64,000 bases of DNA from Hymenobacter ruricola (GCF_015694525.1 NZ_JADQDM010000002.1:186001-250000); one strand, 5' to 3'; numbered from the stretch's first letter, positions 25,871-35,356 are shown. Notes: generated by a model from the letters alone, not told the origin. Made by a program: numbers and translations.

Positions 25871-26689
25871 ATGCTCCTTCACCTCTCCGGCGGGCGGCTG
25901 CTTCTTGCGGCGCTGGCTACTGCCCTGCTGGCCCGGCCCGCGGCCGCCCAGACCGCCGACACCATTCGCCTGACCGACCACCGCCTCCAAACGGCCCGGC
26001 TCCGGACCGGCACCCGCCAGTACCTGGTGTATTACCAGAGCCCGGCCAAGCCCAAAAGTCTGGGCTTCTGGCTGTGGCGGCGCGAGGTGCAGGCCACCAC
26101 GCACCAGGGCGAGGCCGCCTTCCGCATTACCCAGCACTGGTACGGCTCCGATACCACCAGCTACCGCGAAGTTTCTTCGCTCCTGCGCGCCGCCGATTTT
26201 GCCCCGCTCTACCACGCCGAAACGGTGAAGGGCCAGCGCAAGGCCTACAACTGGAGCGCCACCAGCATCGCGGGGGCCGACAGCGTGGCCGGCAACCAGG
26301 CCACGGCTTTTAAGCTGGCTTTCCGGCAGCCCTGCTTCAACTGGAACCTCGACATCGAAACCTTCGAGCTGCTGCCGCTGGCGGCGGGCAAGCGCTTCGT
26401 CATCCCCTTCTACGATGCCGGCCAGGGGCTGCCCACCTACGTGGCCTACACCGTGACCGGCCGCGAAGTGCTGGCGGTGCCCGGCGGCCGGCCGGTGGCC
26501 TGCTGGAAGCTCGTCACCGAAGGCCACACTCCTACCAACGTGCCCTACACGCAAACCTTCTGGCTCAGCCAGAAAAACCACGAGTTCCTGAAGGAAGAAG
26601 ACCAAATGCCGGGCTTCTACCGCTACAAAATCAAAACCAGCGCCGTGCCCGGCGAATTTGCAAGGGCCAAAGCGCACGCCGGGAAATAA
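25871..26689 (+). CDS. Secreted protein, DUF3108-like
   Basis: A 272-residue protein. ATG 25871 gives a clean signal peptide, MLLHLSGGRLLLAALATALL with cleavage after AAAQ; an upstream ATG 25802 would bury it. The mature sequence is beta-rich with segments such as YLVYYQSPAKPKSLGFWLW, FRITQHWYGSDTTSYREVSS and YVAYTVTGREVLAVPGG. CWKLVTEGHTPTNVPYTQTFW and FLKEEDQMPGFYRYKIK complete a pattern that recalls DUF3108 periplasmic proteins. That assignment is tentative. The function is unknown and the location is probably periplasmic. It diverges from the LytS/LytTR operon. Confidence 0.7.
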   Translation: MLLHLSGGRLLLAALATALLARPAAAQTADTIRLTDHRLQTARLRTGTRQYLVYYQSPAKPKSLGFWLWRREVQATTHQGEAAFRITQHWYGSDTTSYREVSSLLRAADFAPLYHAETVKGQRKAYNWSATSIAGADSVAGNQATAFKLAFRQPCFNWNLDIETFELLPLAAGKRFVIPFYDAGQGLPTYVAYTVTGREVLAVPGGRPVACWKLVTEGHTPTNVPYTQTFWLSQKNHEFLKEEDQMPGFYRYKIKTSAVPGEFARAKAHAGK

Positions 26690-26733
26690 GGAGATTCAAG
26701 GGGGCTATTGAAAGAGGCTATTCACGGCCTCCC

Positions 26734-26818
26734 GTCATGCAGAGCGGAGCGAAGCATCTTTACCGTGATAGTAATCATTCACTCTCGCAGTAAAGATGCT
26801 TCGCTGCGCGCTGCATGA
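26734..26818. repeat. GTCATGC-family inverted repeat
   Basis: The left arm is GTCATGCAGAGCGGAGCGAA followed by GCATCTTTAC. The right arm is GTAAAGATGCTTCGCTGCGC followed by GCTGCATGA. It lies between convergent genes at 25871 and 26869. Confidence 0.9.
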
Positions 26819-26868
26819 AGGTCTTTTTGTTGTGTTCTGGAATTGACTTTCTTGTATCCCAGCCAGCG

Positions 26869-29262
26869 TTACTGAATGCTTACCCGCTGGGTCCGGGTTT
26901 CGTCGCCGCTGAAGCGCAGCAGGTATACGCCCGGCTTCAGCCGTTCGGTCGGAATGGTCAGCATGGCTTGCTTGCCTACTTCCACCTGCGAAAGCTTCCG
27001 GCCCACCAGGTCCAGCACGTCGATGCTGTTTACGTGGGAAAGGTTGGCGCCCAGATTGACGGTAATTTTCTCTTTGGCCGGATTGGGGTACACCTCGATG
27101 CCGCTGTTGGCCAACGGGCCGGCCGTGGCCGAAATCGCGCTGCAGTTGGAAGCCGTGGCGCCTTTGCCCTGGATGGACTTCGTGGCCACGGCCACTACCA
27201 TTTTGTCCAGCTGCGTGCCGCCGCCGGTGTTGTAGGCGATGGTGAACGTGTGCGGACCCACCGTGAGAGGCGCTTCGGTCAGTTTCAGCCAGCGCCAGCC
27301 GCTGGCGCCCACTTCCTTGATGCTCACGTCGTCGATGTAATACGTGTTGGCCACCTGGCCCATGTCGAACAGCACGGTGGTGGACGCCACGCCCGCCGTG
27401 ATGGTCCAGCTCACCTGCTGCCAGGCGGTGCCGATGGTCTGGTCGGCCTGGTACTGCGGGCTGCTGGGCCCGGTCGACATCCGGATGGAGCCGCCGCCCG
27501 CCGCCGCCCGCACCCAGTAGGAAATGACGTACTGACTGCCGATGGTGGTCGGGAAGGCGGTGCTGCTTACCTGCACCCGCCACTGGTTGCCGGGCTGAGC
27601 CGTGGGGTTGATAACCTTCATCGAGCCCGTGCCGCTGTGCGCTTCCGACGCCACGGTGTTGGCCGAAATGGTGGCGCCGGTGGCATTTAGCGTGCTCCAG
27701 CCCGTCAGGCCGTTTTCAAAGCCGGGGTTGGTGGCCAGCTGGCTGCCCACGGCCCGGAACGCGCCGTTGTCAAGCTTTATCCAGTAGCCGTACTCCTCCC
27801 CGGCCGGCACGTTGAGGCGGGCCAGAAAATTGTAGGTCGCGGCGCTGTCGGCCACGAAGGGCATCACCAGGGCGTCAGCGGCGTTGGTGGGCGCGGCGGT
27901 GGGGCTGCTCAGGCCGGGCTGCACCTTCACGTAGGCGCCGTTTGCGGCCGAGGTATCGGCCACGGTTTGCCAGTTCGAGCCCACGCCGCTGCATTCGGCT
28001 TCCAGCCAGTAGCGCTTGCCCAGCGGCTCGGCGGGCAGCACGGGCGTGCTGGTGCCCCACCAGCGGGTCCAGCGCTGGTAGTCCAGCCCCGGGTACGGGT
28101 GCACGGCAATGTTGGTGTTGACGGCCGTGTTGCCGACCAGGAACTTATCCACGAAGGCTTCCATGGCGGGCTGCTGGGTGGCGGGCACGGCGCAGTGGTT
28201 GTGCCCGCCGTCGATGTAGAAGCCGAACCGGTCGCCGATGCCGAAGGTGTTCCAGACCACGCTCGCGGCGCGGGCCGACACGTAGGCCGCCGGGTTGGCC
28301 AGCCACTCAAAATCGGTGTTGCCGGTCACCAGCAGGGCGCGGGGCGCAATCATGGCCATCAGTTCGTGGTGGTCTTCGGGCAGCTTGCTCACGTTGCTGC
28401 CCTGAAACTGCTGCATGTCGTCCTTAAACCAGCGGTAGTCCGTGGCGCCCAGCTTTTCCACCGCGCCCAGGGTTTCCGACACGCGCCAGGCCGGGGCCCC
28501 GCCCCCGCCCGATTCCTGCGCAATGGTCAGGGCGATGCGCTCATCAAAGGCCCCGGAAAACAGCGCCATCTTGCCCGCGTAGGAGCAGCCCGTCACGCCG
28601 ATGCGCTGCAGGTTGATGGGCAGGCTGGCCTGCACCAGCTCCAGCCCGTCGATAATCCGGCTCACGCCCCAGGCCCAGGCGCTGTACTGGCCCGAGTTGG
28701 CCAGCGTCTGGCCGGGGTAGAGCCGGTAGAAGGGGTCCGTCAGTTGGGGATTGTTGTAGGTCGTTACCTGGTTGTGGTTGAAGGTGATGGTGGCAATGTT
28801 GCGGCTGCTAAACACCGCGGCCGGCACGCTGCCCGAGGGGCTGTTCATGCCGATGACGGCCGGAAACGGCCCCGCGCCCGTGGGCAGGGTCACTTGCGAG
28901 GTCAGCGTCAGGGTTTGCCCGTTCACCGTCACGTTCACCGTGAGTACGCCGGCCGCGTAGCTGGCCGTGATGTTCTGCGGCCGGGGCGGCTTGGTGCCGA
29001 TTTCGTAGTTCTCAATCTCGGCCTTGATTTCGTTGCGCCGGCACTCCCAGTCGCTGAAACTGGTGGAGCGCCCCGTGCCGCTCGACCACATGAACGGGTC
29101 CGTGAGCGGCTCGACGCTGGGCAGTTGGCTGAAGCTGGGCAGCACCGGCGCCGCGCAGCTGCCGCCCGTGTTTTCGGCGGAGTACACCAGCGGCACCTGG
29201 GCCATCGCGCCGAAGCTGAGGCAACCCAGCAGCAGGCCAATAAAGGTAGGTTTTGTTTTCAT
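26869..29262 (-). CDS. CE15-like glucuronoyl esterase with carbohydrate-binding and type IX sorting domains
   Basis: A 797-residue secreted enzyme; ATG 29262 gives the signal MKTKPTFIGLLLGCLSFGAM. The catalytic domain (about 40-400) has nucleophile Ser227 in IGVTGCSYAGKMALFSGAFD and Glu250 in LTIAQESGGGG. APRALLVTGNTDFEWL and a late His in IDGGHNHC complete the CE15 pattern. CE15 enzymes cleave ester links between lignin alcohols and the glucuronic acid of xylan. A CBM-like jelly roll follows (LATNPGFENGLTGWS to YYIDDVSIKE). The C-terminal 70 residues (IEVYPNPAKEKITVNL to GVYLLRFSGDETRTQRVSIQ) form a type IX sorting domain, so it is surface-bound or released. Confidence 0.9.
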   Translation of the reverse strand: MKTKPTFIGLLLGCLSFGAMAQVPLVYSAENTGGSCAAPVLPSFSQLPSVEPLTDPFMWSSGTGRSTSFSDWECRRNEIKAEIENYEIGTKPPRPQNITASYAAGVLTVNVTVNGQTLTLTSQVTLPTGAGPFPAVIGMNSPSGSVPAAVFSSRNIATITFNHNQVTTYNNPQLTDPFYRLYPGQTLANSGQYSAWAWGVSRIIDGLELVQASLPINLQRIGVTGCSYAGKMALFSGAFDERIALTIAQESGGGGAPAWRVSETLGAVEKLGATDYRWFKDDMQQFQGSNVSKLPEDHHELMAMIAPRALLVTGNTDFEWLANPAAYVSARAASVVWNTFGIGDRFGFYIDGGHNHCAVPATQQPAMEAFVDKFLVGNTAVNTNIAVHPYPGLDYQRWTRWWGTSTPVLPAEPLGKRYWLEAECSGVGSNWQTVADTSAANGAYVKVQPGLSSPTAAPTNAADALVMPFVADSAATYNFLARLNVPAGEEYGYWIKLDNGAFRAVGSQLATNPGFENGLTGWSTLNATGATISANTVASEAHSGTGSMKVINPTAQPGNQWRVQVSSTAFPTTIGSQYVISYWVRAAAGGGSIRMSTGPSSPQYQADQTIGTAWQQVSWTITAGVASTTVLFDMGQVANTYYIDDVSIKEVGASGWRWLKLTEAPLTVGPHTFTIAYNTGGGTQLDKMVVAVATKSIQGKGATASNCSAISATAGPLANSGIEVYPNPAKEKITVNLGANLSHVNSIDVLDLVGRKLSQVEVGKQAMLTIPTERLKPGVYLLRFSGDETRTQRVSIQ

Positions 29263-29910
29263 CTTTTTAATGAGTGGTTTAAAAGGAATGGTTGGACAGA
29301 ACGGGTAAAAAGTGACGGGTTTGGGGTAGGCAGGGGGCGCCGGTTCGGCGCGTGGGCTCATAGGCAGAAGATGGTTTAGGAGTGAAGGAAAAGCGCCAGG
29401 GCCCCAGCCGCCAGCACCGGAAATCCGATGAATGCGGCTCCGCAAACGTTCCCAGCGAAAATGCAATTGAGTAAAATCTCATGCCGCCCGCTGTTCACGG
29501 CTTGACCAGGCCCTGGCAAGCCCAAAAAGGCCTTTCTTTCGGAAGGTAGACGGCCCCGCAAACGCTGTCAATCCTTTTTTCTTAAAACTTCCGCTGCCAC
29601 CTACCGCACACGTTTCCGCAATCGTGTGTATATTTTTTAATGACAAAATGTTGTTGTAATCAGCGCGCAGCTATTTTTCATGGCCTGCTTTTACTTTGCT
29701 GGCCGGCATTTTTGCTGGGTTATGGCTCTTCACCCGGATAGTGCAACTTTGCGCGATGCTTATGGGCTCAGGAAGCTGCCGTTCAAGCGGGCGCCGAATC
29801 GATGTTCCCTCTGCTTGGGACTTCGCACTTCAAGCCAACCGGGGCCGGGAGTGAGGCGCCCTGTCAGAACCAAGCGCACCCCTACGCCGCCCCGGCCGTA
29901 GGTTTGCCCC
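29263..29910. other. 648-base intergenic region between divergent genes
   Basis: No gene is visible. The region holds the presumed promoters for the esterase (minus) and the DUF2183 gene (plus). It includes CACACG / CGTGTG arms around TTTCCGCAAT (about 29608-29629), and AAACGTT- or AAACGCT-like boxes near 29444 and 29559 that resemble half-sites of LacI-type regulators. The stretch 29566-29670 is AT-rich. Confidence 0.5.
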
Positions 29911-31014
29911 ATGAAGTTGCCCAATGCCCTGTCCAACGTTTCGGAGTGGACCGACCATTTATTCACCCGTTTTTCGGCGCGGCGCGGCTGGCTGCGTCCC
30001 CTGCAAATCGACGCCTACCGCAGCTACGGCACCGCCGCCAAGTTCTACATCAAAGGCCGCCTGCTGGCCGACCCCGGCCTGACCGCCGCCACCGCCGCCG
30101 ACTCCCGCTGGCGCAACTTTCGCAGCATGGTGCGCCGCTTCAACAGCCGCGAAGTAGCCGCGGCCGACCTCGTGGCCGAGCTGCCCGACGGCAGCCAGCA
30201 CCTCGTCACGACCGACGACGAGGGCTACTTCACCCTCGTCATCGAGCCGCAGGCCCTGCCCGCCCCCGTCGATTTCCTCTGGTACCCCGTGCCGGTGCGC
30301 GTGGCCCGGCTGCCCGCGTTTCTCAAGCTGCCCGCCGAGGCCATTGCCACCCAGGCCCACGTGCTGGTGCCGCCCGCCAGCGCCGAGTTTGGCGTCATCT
30401 CCGACCTCGACGACACGGTGTTTGAAACCAGCGCCACTAACATCGTCAAGATGCTGGGCCGCGTGCTCTTCAGCAATGCACAGTCGAAACAGCCCTTCGC
30501 GGGCGTGGCCGAGTTCTACCGCCGGCTCCAGCAGGGCCGCACCGGCCGCCCCGACAACCCTTTCTTCTACGTGAGCAGCAGCCCCTGGAACCTCTACGAT
30601 ATGCTGGACGAGTTCCTGAAGCTGCACGAGATTCCCACTGGCCCGCTCCTGCTGCGCGACCTCAGCATTGCCCGCCCCAAGGCCCCCGTGCCGACCGGCG
30701 TCACGGGCTCGGCCGCCATCCACTTCGCCCACAAGCTGCACGAAATCGACGATATCCTCACTACCTACCCCGCGCTGCCCTTCGTGCTCTGCGGCGACAG
30801 CGGCCAGGAAGACGCCCGCATCTACCGCGAAGTAGTGCGCCGCCACCCCGGCCGCATCAAAGCCATTTACATCCGCGACGTGCAGGTGCCCGAGCGCGCC
30901 CTGCTCGTCGGTCCCATCATCGAGGAACTGGGCCGCGAAGGCGTCCCCATGCTGCTGGCGACCGACTATGCCACGGCTGCCGCGCACGCGGCGGGGCTGG
31001 GGCTGGTAGAATAG
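29911..31014 (+). CDS. DUF2183 / App1-like phosphatase
   Basis: A 367-residue cytosolic protein of the DUF2183 (App1 catalytic) family. An N-terminal beta-rich segment holds LITAYRSYGT-like DAYRSYGTAAKFYIKGR. The HAD-like catalytic loop FGVISDLDDTVFETSATN (D-x-D-x-T) lies near residue 165. FFYVSSSPWNLYDMLDEFL and FVLCGDSGQEDARIY supply later motifs. Yeast App1 is a phosphatidate phosphatase; the bacterial substrate is unproven. ATG 29911 is the first in frame. It ends 42 bases before the restriction gene and is a normal-GC neighbour marking the left edge of the defence-type island. Confidence 0.87.
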   Translation: MKLPNALSNVSEWTDHLFTRFSARRGWLRPLQIDAYRSYGTAAKFYIKGRLLADPGLTAATAADSRWRNFRSMVRRFNSREVAAADLVAELPDGSQHLVTTDDEGYFTLVIEPQALPAPVDFLWYPVPVRVARLPAFLKLPAEAIATQAHVLVPPASAEFGVISDLDDTVFETSATNIVKMLGRVLFSNAQSKQPFAGVAEFYRRLQQGRTGRPDNPFFYVSSSPWNLYDMLDEFLKLHEIPTGPLLLRDLSIARPKAPVPTGVTGSAAIHFAHKLHEIDDILTTYPALPFVLCGDSGQEDARIYREVVRRHPGRIKAIYIRDVQVPERALLVGPIIEELGREGVPMLLATDYATAAAHAAGLGLVE

Positions 31015-31056
31015 AATTAGGCTACCTTGTGGCCCGATTTCTATTCACTTTTGATT

Positions 31057-34000
31057 ATGTCGCGCCAAGCTGTCCAACGCTACCAAAACGAAATTGCTCA
31101 GCTCATTCAATACGGCGGTAGCACCAAGGAAACGGCCATCCGCGGCGCGTTTCAGAGTCTTCTTAATGAATATTGCCGCCAGAAGGACTTTCTGCTGGTG
31201 CCGGAGCTGGACTACCTCACGCCGAAAGGCAAGCGCGTGGCCCCCGATGGCACCGTGAAAGATGCTCTCCGCCTGAGTTGGGGCTACTGGGAAGCCAAGG
31301 ATACGGACGACGACCTCAACGAGGAAATCCAAAAGAAATTCGCCAAAGGCTACCCCCAGGACAACATTCTCTTTGAAGACTCGCGCACGCTGGTGCTTAT
31401 TCAAGCGGGCAGTGAGACCGGGCGCGTACTACTCGACGACGACGCGGCCACTGACCTCCTGCTCACCCAATTTTTGAACTACGAGCGGCCCGAAGTCCGC
31501 ACTTTTCGGAGGGCCATTGAGCAATTTCGGCAGGACCTGCCCGGCGTAGTTGAGAGCCTGCGCAAGGTGATTGAGGCTGCCGAGAAGACCAATGTCACTT
31601 TCAAAACCAAGCTCGCCAGCTTTGTGGCGCTGGGCCAAGACAGTATCAACCCCGACTTTGGGGCGAGCGAGGCCCGCGAGATGATGATTCAGCACATCCT
31701 CACCGAGGACATCTTCAACCGGGTGTTTGATGAGACGCAGTTTCACCGCGAAAACAACATCGCCCACGAGTTGGAGCAGGTGATTAATACCTTCTTCACC
31801 GGCCCCACCCGCCGCGATACCCTGGAGCGCATCCGCCCCTTTTTCGACGTGATTAATGCCCAAGCTTCGGGCATTGCCAGCCACAAGGAGAAGCAGAAGT
31901 TTTTGAAGGTGGTGTACGAGAACTTTTACAAGGCATACAACCCCAAGGGTGCCGACCGCCTGGGCATCGTGTACACGCCCAACGAGGTGGTGCGCTTCAT
32001 GATTGAGAGCACCGAATACCTCACCGAAAAGCATTTCGACAAGCTGCTCGGCGACAAGGGCGTCGAAATTCTGGACCCGGCCACTGGCACCGGCACCTTC
32101 ATCACGGAGCTGCTGGAGTACCTGCCCAAGAAGACCCTGGCCCACAAGTACGCGCACGAGTTGTACGCCAACGAGGTGGCCATTCTGCCCTACTACATCG
32201 CCAACCTCAACATCGAATACACCTACAAGCAGAAGATGGGCGAGTACGCCGAGTTTCACAATATCTGCTTCGTGGACACCCTCGACAACGTGGGCTTTCA
32301 GAAAACCCGGCGCGGGCAACTGGGTCTCAGCTTCGGCCTAGGCCTCGAAAACGCCCAGCGCATTAAGCGCCAGAACGAGCGCGAAATATCCGTCATCATC
32401 GGCAACCCGCCCTACAACGCCAACCAGCAAAACGAGAACGACAACAACAAGAACCGCACCTACCGCGAGGTCGACAAGCGCATCAAGGACACGTACATAG
32501 CCCGCAGCACGGCCCAAAAAACCAAGCTCTATGACATGTACGCCCGCTTTTTCCGCTGGGCCTCCGACCGGCTGGCCGACAAGGGCGTGCTCACCTTCAT
32601 TACCAACAGCAGCTTCATTCACTCGCGCACCTTCGATGGCTTCCGCAAGTCGGTGGCCGAGGAGTTCAGCGACATCTACCTCGTGGACCTGGGCGGCGAC
32701 GTGCGCGCCAACCCCAAGCTCTCGGGCACCAAGCACAATGTGTTCGGCATTCAGACGGGCGTGGCGATGGCCTTTTTCATCAAGCAGCCCAAGCGCAAAA
32801 ACCAACCCGCCAAAATTCACTACGCCGGACGGCCCGATATGGAAACGGCCGCCGACAAGCTCACCTTCCTCCACGAAACCAAGTTCAAAAACGTCGATTT
32901 CGACCGCATCAAGCCCGACGCCAAAGGCAACTGGCTCGGGCAAACGGATAACGACTGGGAGAGCTTGGTACCGTTGATTGACAAGGAAACGAAGGGCGCG
33001 AAAAGCATCGCGGGAGAACGGGCGCTATTCCGGCGCTATTCAACGGGCATGAGTACTAACCGTGATGAGTGGGTTGTTGGTATAACACCAGAATCAGTAG
33101 CCGCCAAGATGCAACGGTTTATTGAAGGGTATTCCAAGCAGCTTAAAGGTGAATTTGATGGTACAATTAAGTGGTCACGCAATTTGAAAGTCAGATTTGC
33201 GAAAGGTGAAAAGGAAGATTTTTCAGAAGGAAGAATTTTGCCACTGAACTACCGACCTTTTGTCAAACGGTTTGTGTACCGGTCCCAAATTTTCGTTGAT
33301 GAATCTGGTCTCTTCGGTAAAAGCTACGCGAATAATCAGCCTATTATTTGCCTTGGTGCCGGTAATGCTACTAAACCGTTTCAGGTATTAGCTACAAGTT
33401 CTTTTACTGACTTACATTTTACGGGCGATTCTCAACTTGTCCCCTTATTCCTGAATAACGCCAACGGCGACAAGCAGCCCAACATCACTGCCTGGGGCCT
33501 GTCCCAATTCCGCACGCACTACGGCAACGCCAGCATCAGCGGGGAGCAGATATTCCACTACGCCTACGCCGTGCTACACGACCCGCACTACCGCGCCGCC
33601 TACGCCCAGAACCTGAAGCGCGACTTCCCGCGCTTGCCCTTCTACCCGGAGTTTGATGCCTGGGCCACGGCCGGCAAGCAGCTACTGATGCTGCATCTGA
33701 ATTACGAGAAAACGCAACTTTTATCCGGTTTAAAGACGTACACCCCCCCGCACCCCCCCGCACCCCCCCGCACCCCCCCGCACCCCCCCGGGGAGCGCGC
33801 GGCGAAAACCCGCCTCAAAGCCGACCATTTCTCCGGTGCAATCCTCTACAACGACACGCCGTTACTCACTGGCATTCCGGCTGATGCATGGCGCTACCGC
33901 CTCGGCAACCGTTCGGCCCTGGAGTGGGTGCTCGACCAGTACAAGGAGCGCACCCCCAAAGACCCCACCATTCGCGCCCACTTCGACACCTACCGCTTCG

Positions 34001-34116
34001 CCGACTACGCCGCGCATGTGGCCGACTTGCTGGCCCGCGTCTGTACCGTTAGCGTCGAAACGATGGAAATCGTGGATGCACTGGCTGCACAGTCGCCCCT
34101 GCGGCCCGGAATGTGA
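31057..34116 (+). CDS. Type ISP/IIG-like restriction-modification enzyme with in-frame 10-bp repeats
   Basis: A 1019-residue single-chain enzyme. An N-terminal PD-(D/E)xK nuclease-like domain has PD at 63-64 and WEAKD with Glu79 and Lys81. A helical connector leads to an N6-adenine methyltransferase: motif I ILDPATGTGTF (338-348) and motif IV IIGNPPY (447-453). The C-terminal half resembles the specificity region of type ISP enzymes, but the helicase of LlaGI-type members is missing. It would methylate adenines at its target and cut unmodified DNA. ATG 31057 is chosen over 31027. Residues about 669-788 are encoded by low-GC DNA, and residues 895-911 by five 10-bp repeats, so expression may be phase-variable. 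Confidence 0.88.
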   Translation: MSRQAVQRYQNEIAQLIQYGGSTKETAIRGAFQSLLNEYCRQKDFLLVPELDYLTPKGKRVAPDGTVKDALRLSWGYWEAKDTDDDLNEEIQKKFAKGYPQDNILFEDSRTLVLIQAGSETGRVLLDDDAATDLLLTQFLNYERPEVRTFRRAIEQFRQDLPGVVESLRKVIEAAEKTNVTFKTKLASFVALGQDSINPDFGASEAREMMIQHILTEDIFNRVFDETQFHRENNIAHELEQVINTFFTGPTRRDTLERIRPFFDVINAQASGIASHKEKQKFLKVVYENFYKAYNPKGADRLGIVYTPNEVVRFMIESTEYLTEKHFDKLLGDKGVEILDPATGTGTFITELLEYLPKKTLAHKYAHELYANEVAILPYYIANLNIEYTYKQKMGEYAEFHNICFVDTLDNVGFQKTRRGQLGLSFGLGLENAQRIKRQNEREISVIIGNPPYNANQQNENDNNKNRTYREVDKRIKDTYIARSTAQKTKLYDMYARFFRWASDRLADKGVLTFITNSSFIHSRTFDGFRKSVAEEFSDIYLVDLGGDVRANPKLSGTKHNVFGIQTGVAMAFFIKQPKRKNQPAKIHYAGRPDMETAADKLTFLHETKFKNVDFDRIKPDAKGNWLGQTDNDWESLVPLIDKETKGAKSIAGERALFRRYSTGMSTNRDEWVVGITPESVAAKMQRFIEGYSKQLKGEFDGTIKWSRNLKVRFAKGEKEDFSEGRILPLNYRPFVKRFVYRSQIFVDESGLFGKSYANNQPIICLGAGNATKPFQVLATSSFTDLHFTGDSQLVPLFLNNANGDKQPNITAWGLSQFRTHYGNASISGEQIFHYAYAVLHDPHYRAAYAQNLKRDFPRLPFYPEFDAWATAGKQLLMLHLNYEKTQLLSGLKTYTPPHPPAPPRTPPHPPGERAAKTRLKADHFSGAILYNDTPLLTGIPADAWRYRLGNRSALEWVLDQYKERTPKDPTIRAHFDTYRFADYAAHVADLLARVCTVSVETMEIVDALAAQSPLRPGM
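33741..33790 (+). repeat. Five copies of the 10-bp unit CACCCCCCCG inside the restriction gene
   Basis: Five exact tandem copies lie at 33741-33790. Ten is not a multiple of three, so gain or loss of one unit, or of single C bases in the seven-C runs, shifts the frame about 110 codons before the stop. The present number keeps the frame open and encodes a Pro/His/Ala-rich linker. Confidence 0.97.
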
Positions 34117-34162
34117 AATCTAGCCCTCCGGCCCGTTATTTGTCCGCTCCAGCCCTAGTTCC

Positions 34163-35356
34163 ATGAAAATCGAATCCATTCGCCTGAAGAATTTTAAGGT
34201 CTTTCGCAAGTTTGAACTGACTAATATTCCGCCGATGCTGGTAGTGGTGGGAGCCAATGGCACGGGCAAATCTACTCTGTTCGATGTGTTTGGTTTTTTG
34301 CACGATTGCCTGCAAAACAATGTGCGCCAAGCGCTGGATAAGCGGGGGCGCTTTCGCGAAGTTGTGAGCCGCGACAGCGCAACGGGGGTAACCATTCTGA
34401 TTGAAATTCAATACCGGATGCCCATTGCCCAAGTCGAGCGCTTGGTTACCTACTCCCTCGAAATCGGGGAGCGCAAAGGGCAGCCCTATGTCAAGCGCGA
34501 GATTCTGCGCTATAAGCGCGGGCGCTACGGCAGCCCCTACCACTTTCTCGACTTTCGCAACGGGGAGGGCTACGCCATTACCAACGAAGAAGACTTCGAC
34601 AAAAAGGATGAAGAGTTGGGCCGGGAGTCCCAAAAGCTGAATACCCCCGATATGCTGGCCCTGAAAGGACTGGGCCAGTTCGAGCGCTTCAAAGCCGCTA
34701 ATGCGTTTCGCCAACTCATCGAATCCTGGCACGTTTCCGACTTTCACATCAACGCCGCGCGTGGGCGCAAAGAAGCCAGCGGCACTTACGAACACCTATC
34801 GGCTGAGGGCGATAACCTACCCCTGGTGGCCCAATACCTTTTTGAGCACCACCCGAAAATTTTTGGCCAGGTGCTGGAAGCCATGACCCGCCGGGTACCT
34901 GGCGTAAGTTCCGTCGAACCCAAGCTCACGGAGGATGGCTACCTGACGCTGCGCTTCCGGGATGGGTCGTTCAAAACCCCATTTCTTGACCGCTTCGTGT
35001 CCGATGGCACCATCAAAATGTTCGCCTACCTGGTACTCCTCTACGACCCCCGGCCCCACCCGTTGCTCTGCGTTGAAGAACCCGAAAATCAACTTTACCC
35101 CCAGCTGATGACCGAGTTGGCCGAGGAGTTTCGGCTATATGCCCAGCGGGGCGGGCAAGTGCTGGTGTCTACTCATTCGCCCGACTTCCTCAATGCCGTG
35201 CGCTTGGAGGAAGTCTGCTGGCTGGTAAAAACTGCTGGGGGCACCGAAATCAGACGTGCCCAGGACAATTCGCAGGTGGCGGCTTATATGCAGGAAGGTG
35301 ACCAGATGGGCTACCTCTGGAAACAACGGTTTTTCACCGGTGCCGACCCCCGATGA
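34163..35356 (+). CDS. AAA family ATPase, paired with DUF4276
   Basis: A 397-residue ABC/OLD-type AAA ATPase. Walker A GANGTGKST lies at about 30-38, after the strand FKVFRKFELTNIPPMLVVV. A regulatory insert follows. The signature-like region is PFLDRFVSDGTIKMFAYLVL, Walker B is HPLLCVEEPENQLYP, and the switch His is in VLVSTHSPDFLN. This is the layout of AAA_15/AAA_21 ATPases that act with a TOPRIM-like nuclease. Its stop overlaps the ATG of the DUF4276 gene by four bases, so the two are coupled. The organisation recalls the AriA/AriB (PARIS) and OLD systems, though the partner family differs. Anti-phage function is inferred from context. Confidence 0.86.
   Translation: MKIESIRLKNFKVFRKFELTNIPPMLVVVGANGTGKSTLFDVFGFLHDCLQNNVRQALDKRGRFREVVSRDSATGVTILIEIQYRMPIAQVERLVTYSLEIGERKGQPYVKREILRYKRGRYGSPYHFLDFRNGEGYAITNEEDFDKKDEELGRESQKLNTPDMLALKGLGQFERFKAANAFRQLIESWHVSDFHINAARGRKEASGTYEHLSAEGDNLPLVAQYLFEHHPKIFGQVLEAMTRRVPGVSSVEPKLTEDGYLTLRFRDGSFKTPFLDRFVSDGTIKMFAYLVLLYDPRPHPLLCVEEPENQLYPQLMTELAEEFRLYAQRGGQVLVSTHSPDFLNAVRLEEVCWLVKTAGGTEIRRAQDNSQVAAYMQEGDQMGYLWKQRFFTGADPR

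Noticed and set aside
27967..29379. A 470-codon plus-strand open frame
   Set aside because: Antisense to the glucuronoyl esterase; Arg/Gly/Val-rich and without recognisable domains.
33741..33790. CRISPR-like or telomeric repeat interpretation of the C-rich tract
   Set aside because: No spacers, only five contiguous 10-base units and inside an open reading frame; a simple sequence repeat explains it.
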